A DNA stretch of 64,000 bases from Phenylobacterium haematophilum (lineage in GTDB: Bacteria; Pseudomonadota; Alphaproteobacteria; Caulobacterales; Caulobacteraceae). Within the stretch, counting starts at the first letter, position 1; every line of letters begins with the position of its first letter. The notes beneath the pieces were generated by a model. The model did no database searches. It saw nothing but the letters and a program-made list of their open reading frames with translations, and was not told where the DNA came from. The translations under genes and the position numbers were made by a program. This document shows positions 43,793 through 51,694 of this stretch, one piece after another. Where the stretch lies: the NCBI RefSeq assembly GCF_014196295.1, contig NZ_JACIDK010000001.1, positions 228,785-292,784 of the forward strand, written 5' to 3'.

Positions 43793-43892
43793 GACGCGTT
43801 GGCGTCTTGCAGCGTGACCGACTATATTCCGTTCTCAACAGGGGGCGGGCGCGCGGCCGCGGGTGGCCGCCGACGTTAAGGAGTTTGGCCTG

Positions 43893-44099
43893 ATGGGCTC
43901 ATTTTCGATTTGGCACTGGCTGATCGTTCTGGTCGTCGTGGCGCTGCTGTTCGGCGGCCGCGGCAAGCTTTCGGGCATCATGGGCGACGCCGCCAAGGGC
44001 ATTCGCGCCTTCCGTGACGGCTTGAAGGACGAGCCGACCTCCGCGGAAAGCAAGCCGCTGCCGAACACCGAGCGCGAGAAGGACGAAGCGCGCGGCTAA
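43893..44099 (+). CDS. tatA: Twin-arginine translocase subunit TatA
   Basis: A 68-residue TatA: a short N-terminal membrane helix ([16 protein letters not shown]), the hinge [18 protein letters not shown] and an amphipathic helix with the FRDGLKDE segment. Oligomers form the transient path for folded Tat substrates. ATG 43893 with TAAGGAG about 9 nt upstream is the start; the longer reading is not supported. A hairpin separates tatA from tatB. Confidence 0.95.
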   Translation: MGSFSIWHWLIVLVVVALLFGGRGKLSGIMGDAAKGIRAFRDGLKDEPTSAESKPLPNTEREKDEARG

Positions 44100-44124
44100 C
44101 CGCGCCCGTCCCGTCCAACATTTC

Positions 44125-44152
44125 GCCCGCGCCGGTTCCGACCGGCGCGGGC
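44125..44152 (+). terminator. Hairpin between tatA and tatB
   Basis: GCCCGCGCCGGT (44125-44136) and ACCGGCGCGGGC (44141-44152) form a perfect 12-bp stem with a TCCG loop, followed by TCTT. It probably acts as a partial terminator or stabiliser, allowing TatA to be made in excess over TatB and TatC as the translocase requires. Confidence 0.65.
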
Positions 44153-44176
44153 TCTTACGTCTAGGCTGCCTCACGA

Positions 44177-44692
44177 ATGCTTCCCGAGATCGGCGGGCTT
44201 GAACTCCTGGTCATCGCGGCGGTCGCTCTGATCGTCGTGGGGCCCAAGGACTTGCCTGTGATGCTGCGCAAACTCGGCCAGTTCACGGCCAAGATCCGCG
44301 GCATGGCCAACGAGTTCCGCGCCAGCTTCGACGAGATGGCGCGCCAGTCCGAGCTGGACGAGCTGCGCAAGGAAGTCGAAGCCATGCGCAGAGGCCAGCT
44401 GGCCGATGTGGCGGCGGCCGACGCCTCCAAGGCCCAGGTCGACCAGGTCTTCAAGGAGATCGGCGACAGCCTCGAGGGCGGCGGGGTGCGGTTCCCGCCG
44501 TCCGTCAGCCCGGCCTATGAGCCGCCGGCGCCGGCCATCGAGTCGGCGCCTGAAACCGCTCCCGCGCCGATCGTCGAGGAAGCCAAGCCGCGCGCCCGCC
44601 GCGCGGCCAAGCCGAAGTCAGAGACCGCCGCCAAACCGAAGGCCGCCGCCAAGTCGACGAAGGCCAAGCCCAAGGCGGGAGCCAAGGCGTGA
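44177..44692 (+). CDS. tatB: Twin-arginine translocase subunit TatB
   Basis: A 171-residue TatB: N-terminal helix MLPEIGGLELLVIAAVALIVV, the GPKDLPVMLRKLGQFTAKIR hinge and amphipathic helix (E. coli form VGP.RLP), a long cytoplasmic helix and a Lys/Ala/Pro-rich tail. With TatC it forms the receptor for twin-arginine signal peptides. Its stop overlaps the tatC GTG. Confidence 0.94.
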   Translation: MLPEIGGLELLVIAAVALIVVGPKDLPVMLRKLGQFTAKIRGMANEFRASFDEMARQSELDELRKEVEAMRRGQLADVAAADASKAQVDQVFKEIGDSLEGGGVRFPPSVSPAYEPPAPAIESAPETAPAPIVEEAKPRARRAAKPKSETAAKPKAAAKSTKAKPKAGAKA

Positions 44693-45624
44693 GTTACCAG
44701 GACGACGACGCCGAGATCGAGGCCTCGCGCGCTCCGCTTCTCGATCACCTGGTCGAGCTGCGTTCGCGCCTGATCGTTTGCGTACTGGCCATGGCGGTCG
44801 GCTTTGCGATCTGCTTCGGCTTCTCCAAGCAGATCTACATGTTCCTGCTGCATCCGTTCGCCATCGCCGCCCAGTTGCTGGCGGCCGAGCAGGCGGCTCA
44901 CGCCCAGCAGGCCGCGGGCTTCGACATCGCCAAGTTCCTCTCTGGGACCAAGGACCTGTTCCTGGCCCTGATCGGCGCGCGCGAAGTGCCCGACGTCGCG
45001 GGCGCTGAGAAGCTGAAGCTGGTGTTCACCGCGCCGCTCGAATTCTTCTTCACCAAGCTGAAGCTGGCCGGCTTCGGCGCGGTGGTGCTGACCTTCCCGG
45101 TGCTGGCCTGGCAGGTCTACGGCTTCGTCGCGCCCGGCCTCTACAAGCGCGAGCGCAAGGCCTTCCTGCCGTTCCTGCTGGCCTCGCCGACCCTGTTTCT
45201 GATGGGCGCGGCGCTAGTCTACTACGTGATTTTGCCGTTCGTGCTGTGGTTCTCGTTGTCCCAGCAGATCGTCGGCGACGCCGGCGTCACGGTCGAGCTG
45301 CTGCCCAAGGTCTCGGATTATCTGAGCCTCGTGACGACGCTGCTGCTGGCTTTCGGCCTGTGCTTCCAGCTGCCGGTGGTGCTGACCCTGCTGGGTATGG
45401 CCGGGCTGATCTCGTCCAAGGCGCTCTCGTCCGGCCGGCGCTACGCCATCGTCGGCGTGTTCGTCGTCGCGGCCATCGTCACGCCGCCCGATCCGATCAG
45501 CCAGACGATGCTCGCGGTGCCGATCATCCTACTCTACGAGATCTCGATCTGGTGCGTGAAGCTGATCGAGATCCGCCGCAAACGCGAAGAGGACGAGGCG
45601 GGCACAGACGTGGCGGTGGTCTGA
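44689..45624 (+). CDS. tatC: Twin-arginine translocase subunit TatC
   Basis: A 311-residue TatC with six membrane helices. The N-terminal cytoplasmic motif APLLDHLVELRSRLIV, FVAPGLYKRERKAFLPFLL and VTPPDPISQTMLAVPIILLY are family signatures. It is about 50 residues longer than E. coli TatC (258), mainly because of an insertion at about residues 59-108 in the first periplasmic loop. GTG 44689 overlaps the tatB stop. Confidence 0.95.
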   Translation: MSYQDDDAEIEASRAPLLDHLVELRSRLIVCVLAMAVGFAICFGFSKQIYMFLLHPFAIAAQLLAAEQAAHAQQAAGFDIAKFLSGTKDLFLALIGAREVPDVAGAEKLKLVFTAPLEFFFTKLKLAGFGAVVLTFPVLAWQVYGFVAPGLYKRERKAFLPFLLASPTLFLMGAALVYYVILPFVLWFSLSQQIVGDAGVTVELLPKVSDYLSLVTTLLLAFGLCFQLPVVLTLLGMAGLISSKALSSGRRYAIVGVFVVAAIVTPPDPISQTMLAVPIILLYEISIWCVKLIEIRRKREEDEAGTDVAVV

Positions 45625-45626
45625 CG

Positions 45627-45657
45627 GCGCGAGGGGTTGGCCCGCCAACCAACGCGC
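45627..45657 (+). terminator. Interrupted hairpin after tatC
   Basis: GCGCG (45627-45631) and GGTTGGC (45635-45641) pair with GCCAACC (45644-45650) and CGCGC (45653-45657), leaving a small AGG/AA internal loop. It lies just after the tatC stop. There is no U tract; it is a probable tat operon 3' structure or an element of the serS leader. Confidence 0.45.
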
Positions 45658-45695
45658 TCTAGAGAAGTCCGCTTACTCCCACCTGCGGCGATCCC

Positions 45696-46973
45696 ATGCA
45701 CGATATTCGAGCCATTCGCGAAACCCCGGAGCTTTACGAGAAGGCGTGGGCGGCGAAGGGGCGATCGGGCGCCGCCGCGCAGGCGATCGACCTGGACGCC
45801 AAGCTGCGCGCTGCCAAGCTTGCGCTCGAGACGGCGCAGAGCCGTCGCAACGAAGCCTCCAAGCTGATCGGCCAAGCCAAGGCCAAGAAGGACGATGCTG
45901 AGGCCCAGCGCCTGATGGCCGAGGTCGAGCAGGTGAAGGGTGTTCTGGCCGAACAGGCCGAGATCGAACGCGCCGTCTCGGCCGAACTGCACGACCTGCT
46001 CGCAGCCCTGCCGAACATCCCGCTGCGGGACGTGCCGGCCGGCGCTGACGAGCATGAGAACGTCGAGGTCCGCCGCTGGGGTGAGCCTTTCGCCATCTCC
46101 AACCCCAAGGATCACGTCGATCTCGGCGAGGGCCTGGGCTTCGTCGACTTCGAGGCCGCCGCCCGAATGAGCGGAGCGCGCTTCGTGGTGCTGAAGGGCC
46201 AGATCGCGCGGCTGGAGCGGGCCATCGGCCAGTTCATGCTCGACCTGCAGACCCAGGAGCACGGTTACACCGAGGTCTCGCCGCCGCTGCTGGTCAACGA
46301 CGCGGCCGCCTATGGCACCGACAAGTTGCCGAAGTTCGCCGACGACCTCTTCAAGACCACCGACGGCCGCTGGCTGATCCCGACGGCCGAGGTGCCGCTG
46401 ACGAGCATGGTCATGGACCAGATCGTCGCCGAGGAAGAACTGCCGCTGCGGATGACCGCTCTGACGCCGTGCTTCCGCTCGGAGGCCGGCGCCTCGGGCC
46501 GCGACACCCGCGGCATGATCCGCCAGCACCAGTTCTACAAGGTCGAGCTGGTCTCGATCACCGCTCCGGACAAGTCCGAGGAAGAGCACGAGCGTATGGT
46601 CGGCTGCGCCGAGGCGGTGCTGAAAGCGCTGGAGCTGCCGTTCCGCACCATGCTGCTCTGCACCGGCGACATGGGCTTCGGCGCCCGCAAGACCTACGAC
46701 CTCGAGGTCTGGATCCCATCGGAAGGCCGTTATCGCGAGATCAGCTCCTGCTCGAACTGCGGGGACTTCCAGGCCCGCCGCATGAACGCGCGGACGAAGA
46801 GGGCCGGCGAGAAGGGCACCCGCTTCGTGCACAGCCTCAACGGCTCGGGCCTGGCCGTCGGCCGCACGCTTGTGGCTGTCATGGAGAACTATCAGGACGA
46901 GAAGGGCCGCATCGCCATTCCGCAGGCGCTGCACCGCTATCTTCCGGGCCTGACGCATATCGGTGGCGAATGA
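45696..46973 (+). CDS. serS: Seryl-tRNA synthetase
   Basis: A 425-residue class II aminoacyl-tRNA synthetase charging tRNA-Ser. The N-terminal long coiled-coil arm (residues about 30-100) precedes the catalytic domain with motif 2 ([20 protein letters not shown]), YKTV-type [11 protein letters not shown], and motif 3 ([20 protein letters not shown]). Length normal. The stop overlaps the surE ATG. Confidence 0.97.
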   Translation: MHDIRAIRETPELYEKAWAAKGRSGAAAQAIDLDAKLRAAKLALETAQSRRNEASKLIGQAKAKKDDAEAQRLMAEVEQVKGVLAEQAEIERAVSAELHDLLAALPNIPLRDVPAGADEHENVEVRRWGEPFAISNPKDHVDLGEGLGFVDFEAAARMSGARFVVLKGQIARLERAIGQFMLDLQTQEHGYTEVSPPLLVNDAAAYGTDKLPKFADDLFKTTDGRWLIPTAEVPLTSMVMDQIVAEEELPLRMTALTPCFRSEAGASGRDTRGMIRQHQFYKVELVSITAPDKSEEEHERMVGCAEAVLKALELPFRTMLLCTGDMGFGARKTYDLEVWIPSEGRYREISSCSNCGDFQARRMNARTKRAGEKGTRFVHSLNGSGLAVGRTLVAVMENYQDEKGRIAIPQALHRYLPGLTHIGGE

Positions 46974-47749
46974 GAATCCTCCTGACCAACGACGACGGCA
47001 TTCACGCTGAAGGCCTCGTCGCCCTGGAGAACATCGCGCGTGCGCTGACCGACGACGTCTGGATCTGCGCGCCGGAATACGAGCAGTCGGGCGCCAGCCG
47101 CGCCCTGACCCTGTCCGACCCGGTGCGGGTGCGGAAGCTCGATGATCGCCGCTACTCCACCACCGGTACGCCGACCGACTGCGTGATGCTGGCTGTGACG
47201 GAGCTCATGGGCGGCCTGAAGCCTGACCTGGTGCTGTCGGGCGTCAACCGCGGCGCCAACCTCGCCGAGGACGTCACCCTGTCGGGCACCGTCGCCGGCG
47301 CCATCGAGGGCATGGCCATGGGCATCCCGTCGATCGCCCTGTCCCAGACCGGCTGGCCGCTGATCGATGGCCAGGACATGTTCGCCCCGGCCGAGCGCTT
47401 CGGCCCGGGCGTCGTCAAGCGGCTTGTCGAGATCGGCTGGCCCAAAGACGTGGTGATGAACGTCAACTTCCCATCGCGGGACCCGGACGAGATCACCGAG
47501 GTCGAGGTCACCCGCCAGACATTTCGCGACGTGGCCGTGCGCCATGCCGAGAAGCGCACGGACCTGCGCAACCGCGACTATTATTGGATGGGCTTCCGCC
47601 ACGAAATGTCGCAGCCGGCCGACGGGACCGATCTGCGGGCCATCTACGACGGTAAGATTTCCGTCACCCCCTTGCATATCGACCTGACTCACGCCGAAAC
47701 CGTCTTTCGCCTGAAGGGCGTGCTCGGGGGCGCGCCGCCGAAGGCCTGA
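46970..47749 (+). CDS. surE: 5'/3'-nucleotidase SurE
   Basis: A 259-residue Mn-dependent nucleotidase/exopolyphosphatase of the stationary-phase survival family. The metal site is in [15 protein letters not shown] (Asp-Asp), with [11 protein letters not shown] and [20 protein letters not shown] completing it. It starts at ATG 46970 overlapping the serS stop, and pcm follows 7 bp after its end, the same surE-pcm-LysM/M23 order as E. coli surE-pcm-nlpD. Confidence 0.96.
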   Translation: MRILLTNDDGIHAEGLVALENIARALTDDVWICAPEYEQSGASRALTLSDPVRVRKLDDRRYSTTGTPTDCVMLAVTELMGGLKPDLVLSGVNRGANLAEDVTLSGTVAGAIEGMAMGIPSIALSQTGWPLIDGQDMFAPAERFGPGVVKRLVEIGWPKDVVMNVNFPSRDPDEITEVEVTRQTFRDVAVRHAEKRTDLRNRDYYWMGFRHEMSQPADGTDLRAIYDGKISVTPLHIDLTHAETVFRLKGVLGGAPPKA

Positions 47750-47756
47750 GGCGGAT

Positions 47757-48425
47757 ATGGGCAAGCAAGACGACAACGGCGAAGAGGGGCGGGACGTCCA
47801 ACTCGCACGACTGGTGCTGTCGCTGCGCGCCCAAGGCGTCAGCGACCCGGCCGTGCTGGCTGCGATCGAATCGACGCCGCGCGAGCTGTTTACGCCGGAC
47901 CTTTTCAAGGAACGGGCTTTCGAGGATTCGGCCCTGCCGATCGCCTGTGGTCAAACGATCAGCCAGCCGTTCATCGTCGGCTTGATGAGTCAGGCGCTGC
48001 AGGTCGAGCCGCGCTCGCGCGTGCTGGAGATCGGCACCGGCTCCGGCTACCAGACCACCATCCTCTCGAAGATCTCGCGGCTGGTGTACACGGTGGAACG
48101 CTACCGGACCCTACTGGGCGAGGCCGAAGCTCGCTTCAAGCAACTGGGCCTGACCAACATCATCACCCGCTTCGGCGACGGCGGACTCGGCTGGCCCGAG
48201 CAGGCGCCTTTTGACCGCATTTTGGTCACAGCGGCGGCGCCGGATGAGCCCAAGGCCCTGCTTTCGCAATTGAAACCGTCGGGCATCCTGGTGGCGCCCG
48301 TCGGCAAGGGCCCTGTGCAGAAGCTGATCCGCTATCTCGGCGACGGGGCGGGCGGCTTCCGGGCCGAACACATGACCGACGTCCGCTTCGTTCCTCTGCT
48401 CGACGGCGTCGCCAAGGAGCCGTGA
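47757..48425 (+). CDS. pcm: Protein-L-isoaspartate O-methyltransferase
   Basis: A 222-residue repair methyltransferase acting on isoaspartyl residues of aged proteins. SAM-binding motif I is VLEIGTGSGYQTTILSKI, FGDGGLGWPEQAPFDRILVT gives motifs II and III, and LPIACGQTISQPFIVGLM is the family signature near the N-terminus. It lies between surE and the dipM-like gene. Confidence 0.95.
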   Translation: MGKQDDNGEEGRDVQLARLVLSLRAQGVSDPAVLAAIESTPRELFTPDLFKERAFEDSALPIACGQTISQPFIVGLMSQALQVEPRSRVLEIGTGSGYQTTILSKISRLVYTVERYRTLLGEAEARFKQLGLTNIITRFGDGGLGWPEQAPFDRILVTAAAPDEPKALLSQLKPSGILVAPVGKGPVQKLIRYLGDGAGGFRAEHMTDVRFVPLLDGVAKEP

Positions 48426-48457
48426 GGTACGACTAATGGGTGGCTTGGGCGTCGGCC

Positions 48458-48473
48458 GTAACCCATCATTAAC
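48458..48473 (+). promoter_or_regulatory. CtrA-like box upstream of dipM
   Basis: GTAA-CCCATCA-TTAAC matches the CtrA consensus TTAA-N7-TTAA(C) with one mismatch in the first half-site. It lies 46 bp before the dipM start. CtrA controls many division and envelope genes in Caulobacterales. Binding is inferred. Confidence 0.5.
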
Positions 48474-48518
48474 CCTGACGCCTCGACTGATTCCGATCCA
48501 ATGTTCTCCGGAGCGGCG

Positions 48519-50339
48519 ATGACGCTTTCTCTTTCGCGTACGGTTTTGTTCCTCCTGGCCGGCACGGCGCTGACCGCCTGCACCACGGTCGAACCCGTGC
48601 GCCCGAACTTCCCGACCCGGCCTAATCCCGCGCCGAGCCAGCCGCCGCCCTCGGCACCGCCGGTCGTGCGTCCGGCCGAGCCGCTGCCCGAGGCGCGGCC
48701 GACGCCGCCGGTATCAACCACGCCGCTGCCCAGCATCCAGCCGGCGCGTCCGCTGCCGCCGCCGACCACGACTCCCGCCCTGCCGCCGGCGCCGCCGGCC
48801 ATGCAGACCGTGACCCGCACGACCGTCGCCGGCCGCGTGGTCGACACCGCTGGTCCGGCCAAGGACTATACGGTCAAGAAGGGCGACAACCTCGACGCCA
48901 TCGCCCGCATGCTGGGCACCGACCGCAAGCAGCTCGCCGAGGACAACAACCTCAAGGCGCCCTACGCGCTGCGTCCAGGCCAGGTGCTGAAGGGGCCGCG
49001 CACCGCTAACAGCAAGGCCTACGTGGTGGAGTCGGGCGACACCCTGTTCGCCATCGCGCGCCGCTTCAGCGTCACCGCGGCGGCGATCGCCGAGGCCAAC
49101 GAGCGCGATGTCGACGCGCCGCTGTCGCCCGGCCAGCGGCTGATCCTGCCTGACGGTTACAAGGACAAGGGGCCGACGGTCGTCCGCACCCAGGTTCCGG
49201 TGGCCTCTAGCTACGAGCCGCCGCCCGCGACGACCCCGCCCTACACGCCGCCGCGCGCGACCCAACCCGCGCCGTCGCCGCCCGTCGTCGACCAGCCGGC
49301 GACGACCGTGCGCATGCGCGTCACGGGCAAGGTGATCGACACCACCGGGAAGCCGAAGAGCTACACGGTCAAGAAGGGCGACAACCTCGACGCCATCGCG
49401 CGCAGCCTCGACACCACCCGTAAAGACCTTGCGGACGACAACAAGCTGAAGGCGCCCTATGCGCTGCAGCCTGGTCAGGTGCTCAAGGGGCCGGCCACCA
49501 AGGCCAAGGCTTACGTGGCCGGGCAGGGCGACACCCTGGCCCTGATCGCCCGCCGCTTCGGCGTCACCCAGAAGGCCCTCGCCGACGCCAACGGCCTGCG
49601 GGTCGGCGCGTCGATCAAGGCCGGCCGTCAGCTCATACTGCCGGCCGGCTACCGCGATCGCGGCCCGATCCGCGAGGAGGTCGCCGCGCCGCGTCCGGCG
49701 CCGGCCCCGCCGCCGCCGCCTTACACACCGCCGCCCGCGCCGTACACGCCGCCAGCGGCCACGACCCCACCGCCTTACACGCCGCCGCCGGCGACCACGC
49801 CCGCGCCGGCCTATCCGACGCCGGTCCGGCCCGCGCCGCCGCCGCCGCCGCCGCCGCCGAAGCCTTCGACGCCGGCCCCGACGCCCAGCAGCCCGGCGCC
49901 AGCCAGCGGTGCGCCGACCGACGCGCAGATTTCCAGCTTCGGACGAGGCCGTTTCGTTTGGCCGGTTCGCGGCGACATCGTCTCTGACTACGGACCAAAG
50001 GGCACAGGGCAGCGCAACGACGGCATCAACATCCGCTCTTCGCAGGGCGAGACGGTCCGCGCCGCCGCGGCCGGCGACGTCGTCTATGCCGGCGACCAGG
50101 TGCCAGGCTTCGGCAACCTCGTGCTGATCAAGCACGCCGACGGTTGGGTCACCGCTTACGGCCATCTGGCGCGCGTCGAGGTGAAGATGCAGCAGAAGGT
50201 CGTGCAGGGGCAGCAGGTCGGCCAGGTCGGCTCGACCGGCGGCGTCTCCGAGCCGCAGCTGCACTTCGAGGTGCGCTACGCCCCGACGCCGCAGGAGCGC
50301 GCGCGGCCGATCGATCCGAAGCTGGTGTTGCCGAAGTGA
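48519..50339 (+). CDS. dipM: LysM/LytM (M23-like) lipoprotein, DipM homologue
   Basis: A 606-residue cell-wall protein: a lipoprotein signal (LAGTALTAC lipobox), Pro-rich linkers, four LysM repeats in two pairs (around residues 115, 170, 280 and 330, e.g. YTVKKGDNLDAIARMLGTD), a very Pro-rich spacer and a C-terminal LytM/M23 domain (FVWPVRGDIVSDYGPKGTGQ ... LHFEVRY). The zinc motif is degenerate: NDGIN replaces H-x-x-x-D. This is the DipM/NlpD layout, i.e. a septal activator of amidases, not a peptidase. ATG 48519 with GGAG at 6 nt is preferred over ATG 48501. The start may be CtrA-controlled. Confidence 0.9.
   Translation: MTLSLSRTVLFLLAGTALTACTTVEPVRPNFPTRPNPAPSQPPPSAPPVVRPAEPLPEARPTPPVSTTPLPSIQPARPLPPPTTTPALPPAPPAMQTVTRTTVAGRVVDTAGPAKDYTVKKGDNLDAIARMLGTDRKQLAEDNNLKAPYALRPGQVLKGPRTANSKAYVVESGDTLFAIARRFSVTAAAIAEANERDVDAPLSPGQRLILPDGYKDKGPTVVRTQVPVASSYEPPPATTPPYTPPRATQPAPSPPVVDQPATTVRMRVTGKVIDTTGKPKSYTVKKGDNLDAIARSLDTTRKDLADDNKLKAPYALQPGQVLKGPATKAKAYVAGQGDTLALIARRFGVTQKALADANGLRVGASIKAGRQLILPAGYRDRGPIREEVAAPRPAPAPPPPPYTPPPAPYTPPAATTPPPYTPPPATTPAPAYPTPVRPAPPPPPPPPKPSTPAPTPSSPAPASGAPTDAQISSFGRGRFVWPVRGDIVSDYGPKGTGQRNDGINIRSSQGETVRAAAAGDVVYAGDQVPGFGNLVLIKHADGWVTAYGHLARVEVKMQQKVVQGQQVGQVGSTGGVSEPQLHFEVRYAPTPQERARPIDPKLVLPK
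48865..49640 (+). repeat. Duplicated LysM-pair module within dipM
   Basis: The first LysM pair (about 48865-49150) and second pair (about 49365-49640) encode near-identical openings, both YTVKKGDNLDAIAR, and share long identical DNA runs (e.g. GTCAAGAAGGGCGACAACCT). Each pair is followed by a Pro-rich spacer, so the whole two-LysM unit appears to have been duplicated in tandem. Confidence 0.8.
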
Positions 50340-50344
50340 TGCCG

Positions 50345-50369
50345 TTCCCTCCCCGTCGAGGGGAGGGAA
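50345..50369. terminator. Hairpin between convergent dipM and DUF815 genes
   Basis: TTCCCTCCCC (50345-50354) and GGGGAGGGAA (50360-50369) form a 10-bp stem with a GTCGA loop, in the 33-bp gap between convergent stops. There is no long T run; a bidirectional end structure is likely. Confidence 0.5.
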
Positions 50370-50372
50370 AGC

Positions 50373-51212
50373 CTAAAGGGGCAGATGCTTGCCCTGTTCG
50401 CCGGCCAGATCGCGTATGAACTGGTAGGCGACGCGCCCCGAACGCGAGCCGCGCAGCTGCGCCCATTGCAGGGCCCGGCGGTCGAGGTCGGGATCGGCCA
50501 GTTCATAGCGCTTCGCGTAGGCGTTGACCGCGGCCAGATATGTCGCCTGGTCCATTGGCGGGAAGCCGATCCACAGACCGAAGCGGTCGGAGACGCTGAC
50601 TTCTTCCTCGGCGTCCTCGGCCGAGGCGACCAGGCCGCGGTCCTCGGTGTTCGTGCGTGGCATAAGGTGGCGGCGGTTCGAGGTCGCGACGAACAGCACG
50701 TTGCTCGGCGGGCCGGAGACGCCGCCTTCCAGCGCGGACTTCAGGGCCTTGGCGGCCGCCGCGCCTTCCTCGAACGACAGGTCGTCGCACAGCACCACGA
50801 AACGCTCGGTCCGCCCGCGCAACTCGTCGAAGAGGGAGGGAAGCTCCGTAACCTGGTCGCGGTCGACTTCGACCAACTTAAGGTCCGGCGTGTCCTGCGA
50901 AACCTGCATGAACGCGGCCTTGGAGATGGAGCTCTTGCCGGTGCCTCGCACGCCCCAGAGCAGGACGTGATTGCTGGGCAAACCCTTGGCGAAGCGCTGC
51001 AGGTTCTCGAGGAAGCGATCCTTCTGGCGTTCGATGCCGAGCAGGGATTCGAGCGGCAGCGGATAGTCAGGCGCTGGATGGAAAGCCCCGGTCACGGGAT
51101 CGTGGCGGAACAATCGGGCGGCGTCGAACGAGGGGGCCGCCGTGGCCGGCGGGGCCAGTCGCTCAAGGGCCTCGGCGATGCGGAGGAGAACTGGTTTCAA
51201 CGCGTCTTCCAT
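50373..51212 (-). CDS. DUF815-family P-loop ATPase
   Basis: A 279-residue AAA-like ATPase of the DUF815 family. Walker A is LLWGVRGTGKSSISK, Walker B FVVLCDDLSFEEGAAAAKAL, followed by sensor-like FVATSNRRHLMPR. LESLLGIERQKDRFLENLQR before Walker A is the usual family lead-in. Molecular role unknown. ATG 51212 begins the conserved part; the longer start adds seven residues. It is divergent from yajC. Confidence 0.9.
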   Translation of the reverse strand: MEDALKPVLLRIAEALERLAPPATAAPSFDAARLFRHDPVTGAFHPAPDYPLPLESLLGIERQKDRFLENLQRFAKGLPSNHVLLWGVRGTGKSSISKAAFMQVSQDTPDLKLVEVDRDQVTELPSLFDELRGRTERFVVLCDDLSFEEGAAAAKALKSALEGGVSGPPSNVLFVATSNRRHLMPRTNTEDRGLVASAEDAEEEVSVSDRFGLWIGFPPMDQATYLAAVNAYAKRYELADPDLDRRALQWAQLRGSRSGRVAYQFIRDLAGEQGKHLPL

Positions 51213-51328
51213 GGCGAAGGTGCTTAGCCGCACGGCGCTTCCATTGCAAAACGAAGACGCAGCGCATAGCTTCCGCCGACCTGAAAAACCGGGCCGAGAC
51301 GCGCCCGACTGTTGAGCTTCGGAGCGCC

Positions 51329-51679
51329 ATGTTCGCCACGCCCGCCTTCGCCCAGACCGCCGCCGGCGCCCCCACGGGCGGCCCGCAGGATCTGCTGATC
51401 CAGTTCCTCCCGCTGGTCGGCCTGGTCGTCCTCTTCTACTTCCTGATGATCCGGCCGCAGCAGCGCCGGATGAAGCAGCACCAGCAGATGATCACCAACC
51501 TGAAGCGCAACGACACGGTCGTGCTGAACTCGGGCGTGATCGGCAAGGTCGTGCGCGTCGAGGACAAGGAGATCGGCCTCGAAATCGCCCAAGGCGTCAC
51601 CATCAAGGTGGTGAAGGGCATGATCGCCGAGGTGCGCGTCCGCGGCGAGCCGGCTCCCGCCAACGACTCCAAGGCCTAA
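51329..51679 (+). CDS. yajC: Preprotein translocase subunit YajC
   Basis: A 116-residue single-pass protein with membrane helix LLIQFLPLVGLVVLFYFLMI, the hallmark IRPQQRRMKQHQQMI immediately after it, and a soluble part with TVVLNSGVIGKVVRVEDKEI. YajC binds SecDF and the holotranslocon. It opens the yajC-secD-secF operon (15 bp to secD). Confidence 0.95.
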   Translation: MFATPAFAQTAAGAPTGGPQDLLIQFLPLVGLVVLFYFLMIRPQQRRMKQHQQMITNLKRNDTVVLNSGVIGKVVRVEDKEIGLEIAQGVTIKVVKGMIAEVRVRGEPAPANDSKA

Positions 51680-51694
51680 GGGCTCGACCTAAAC

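Noticed and set aside
49680..49870. CCG/CCGCCG trinucleotide runs, possible microsatellite or regulatory repeat
   Set aside because: Explained by the Pro-rich linker of the DipM-like protein; kept only as a possible length-variable tract.
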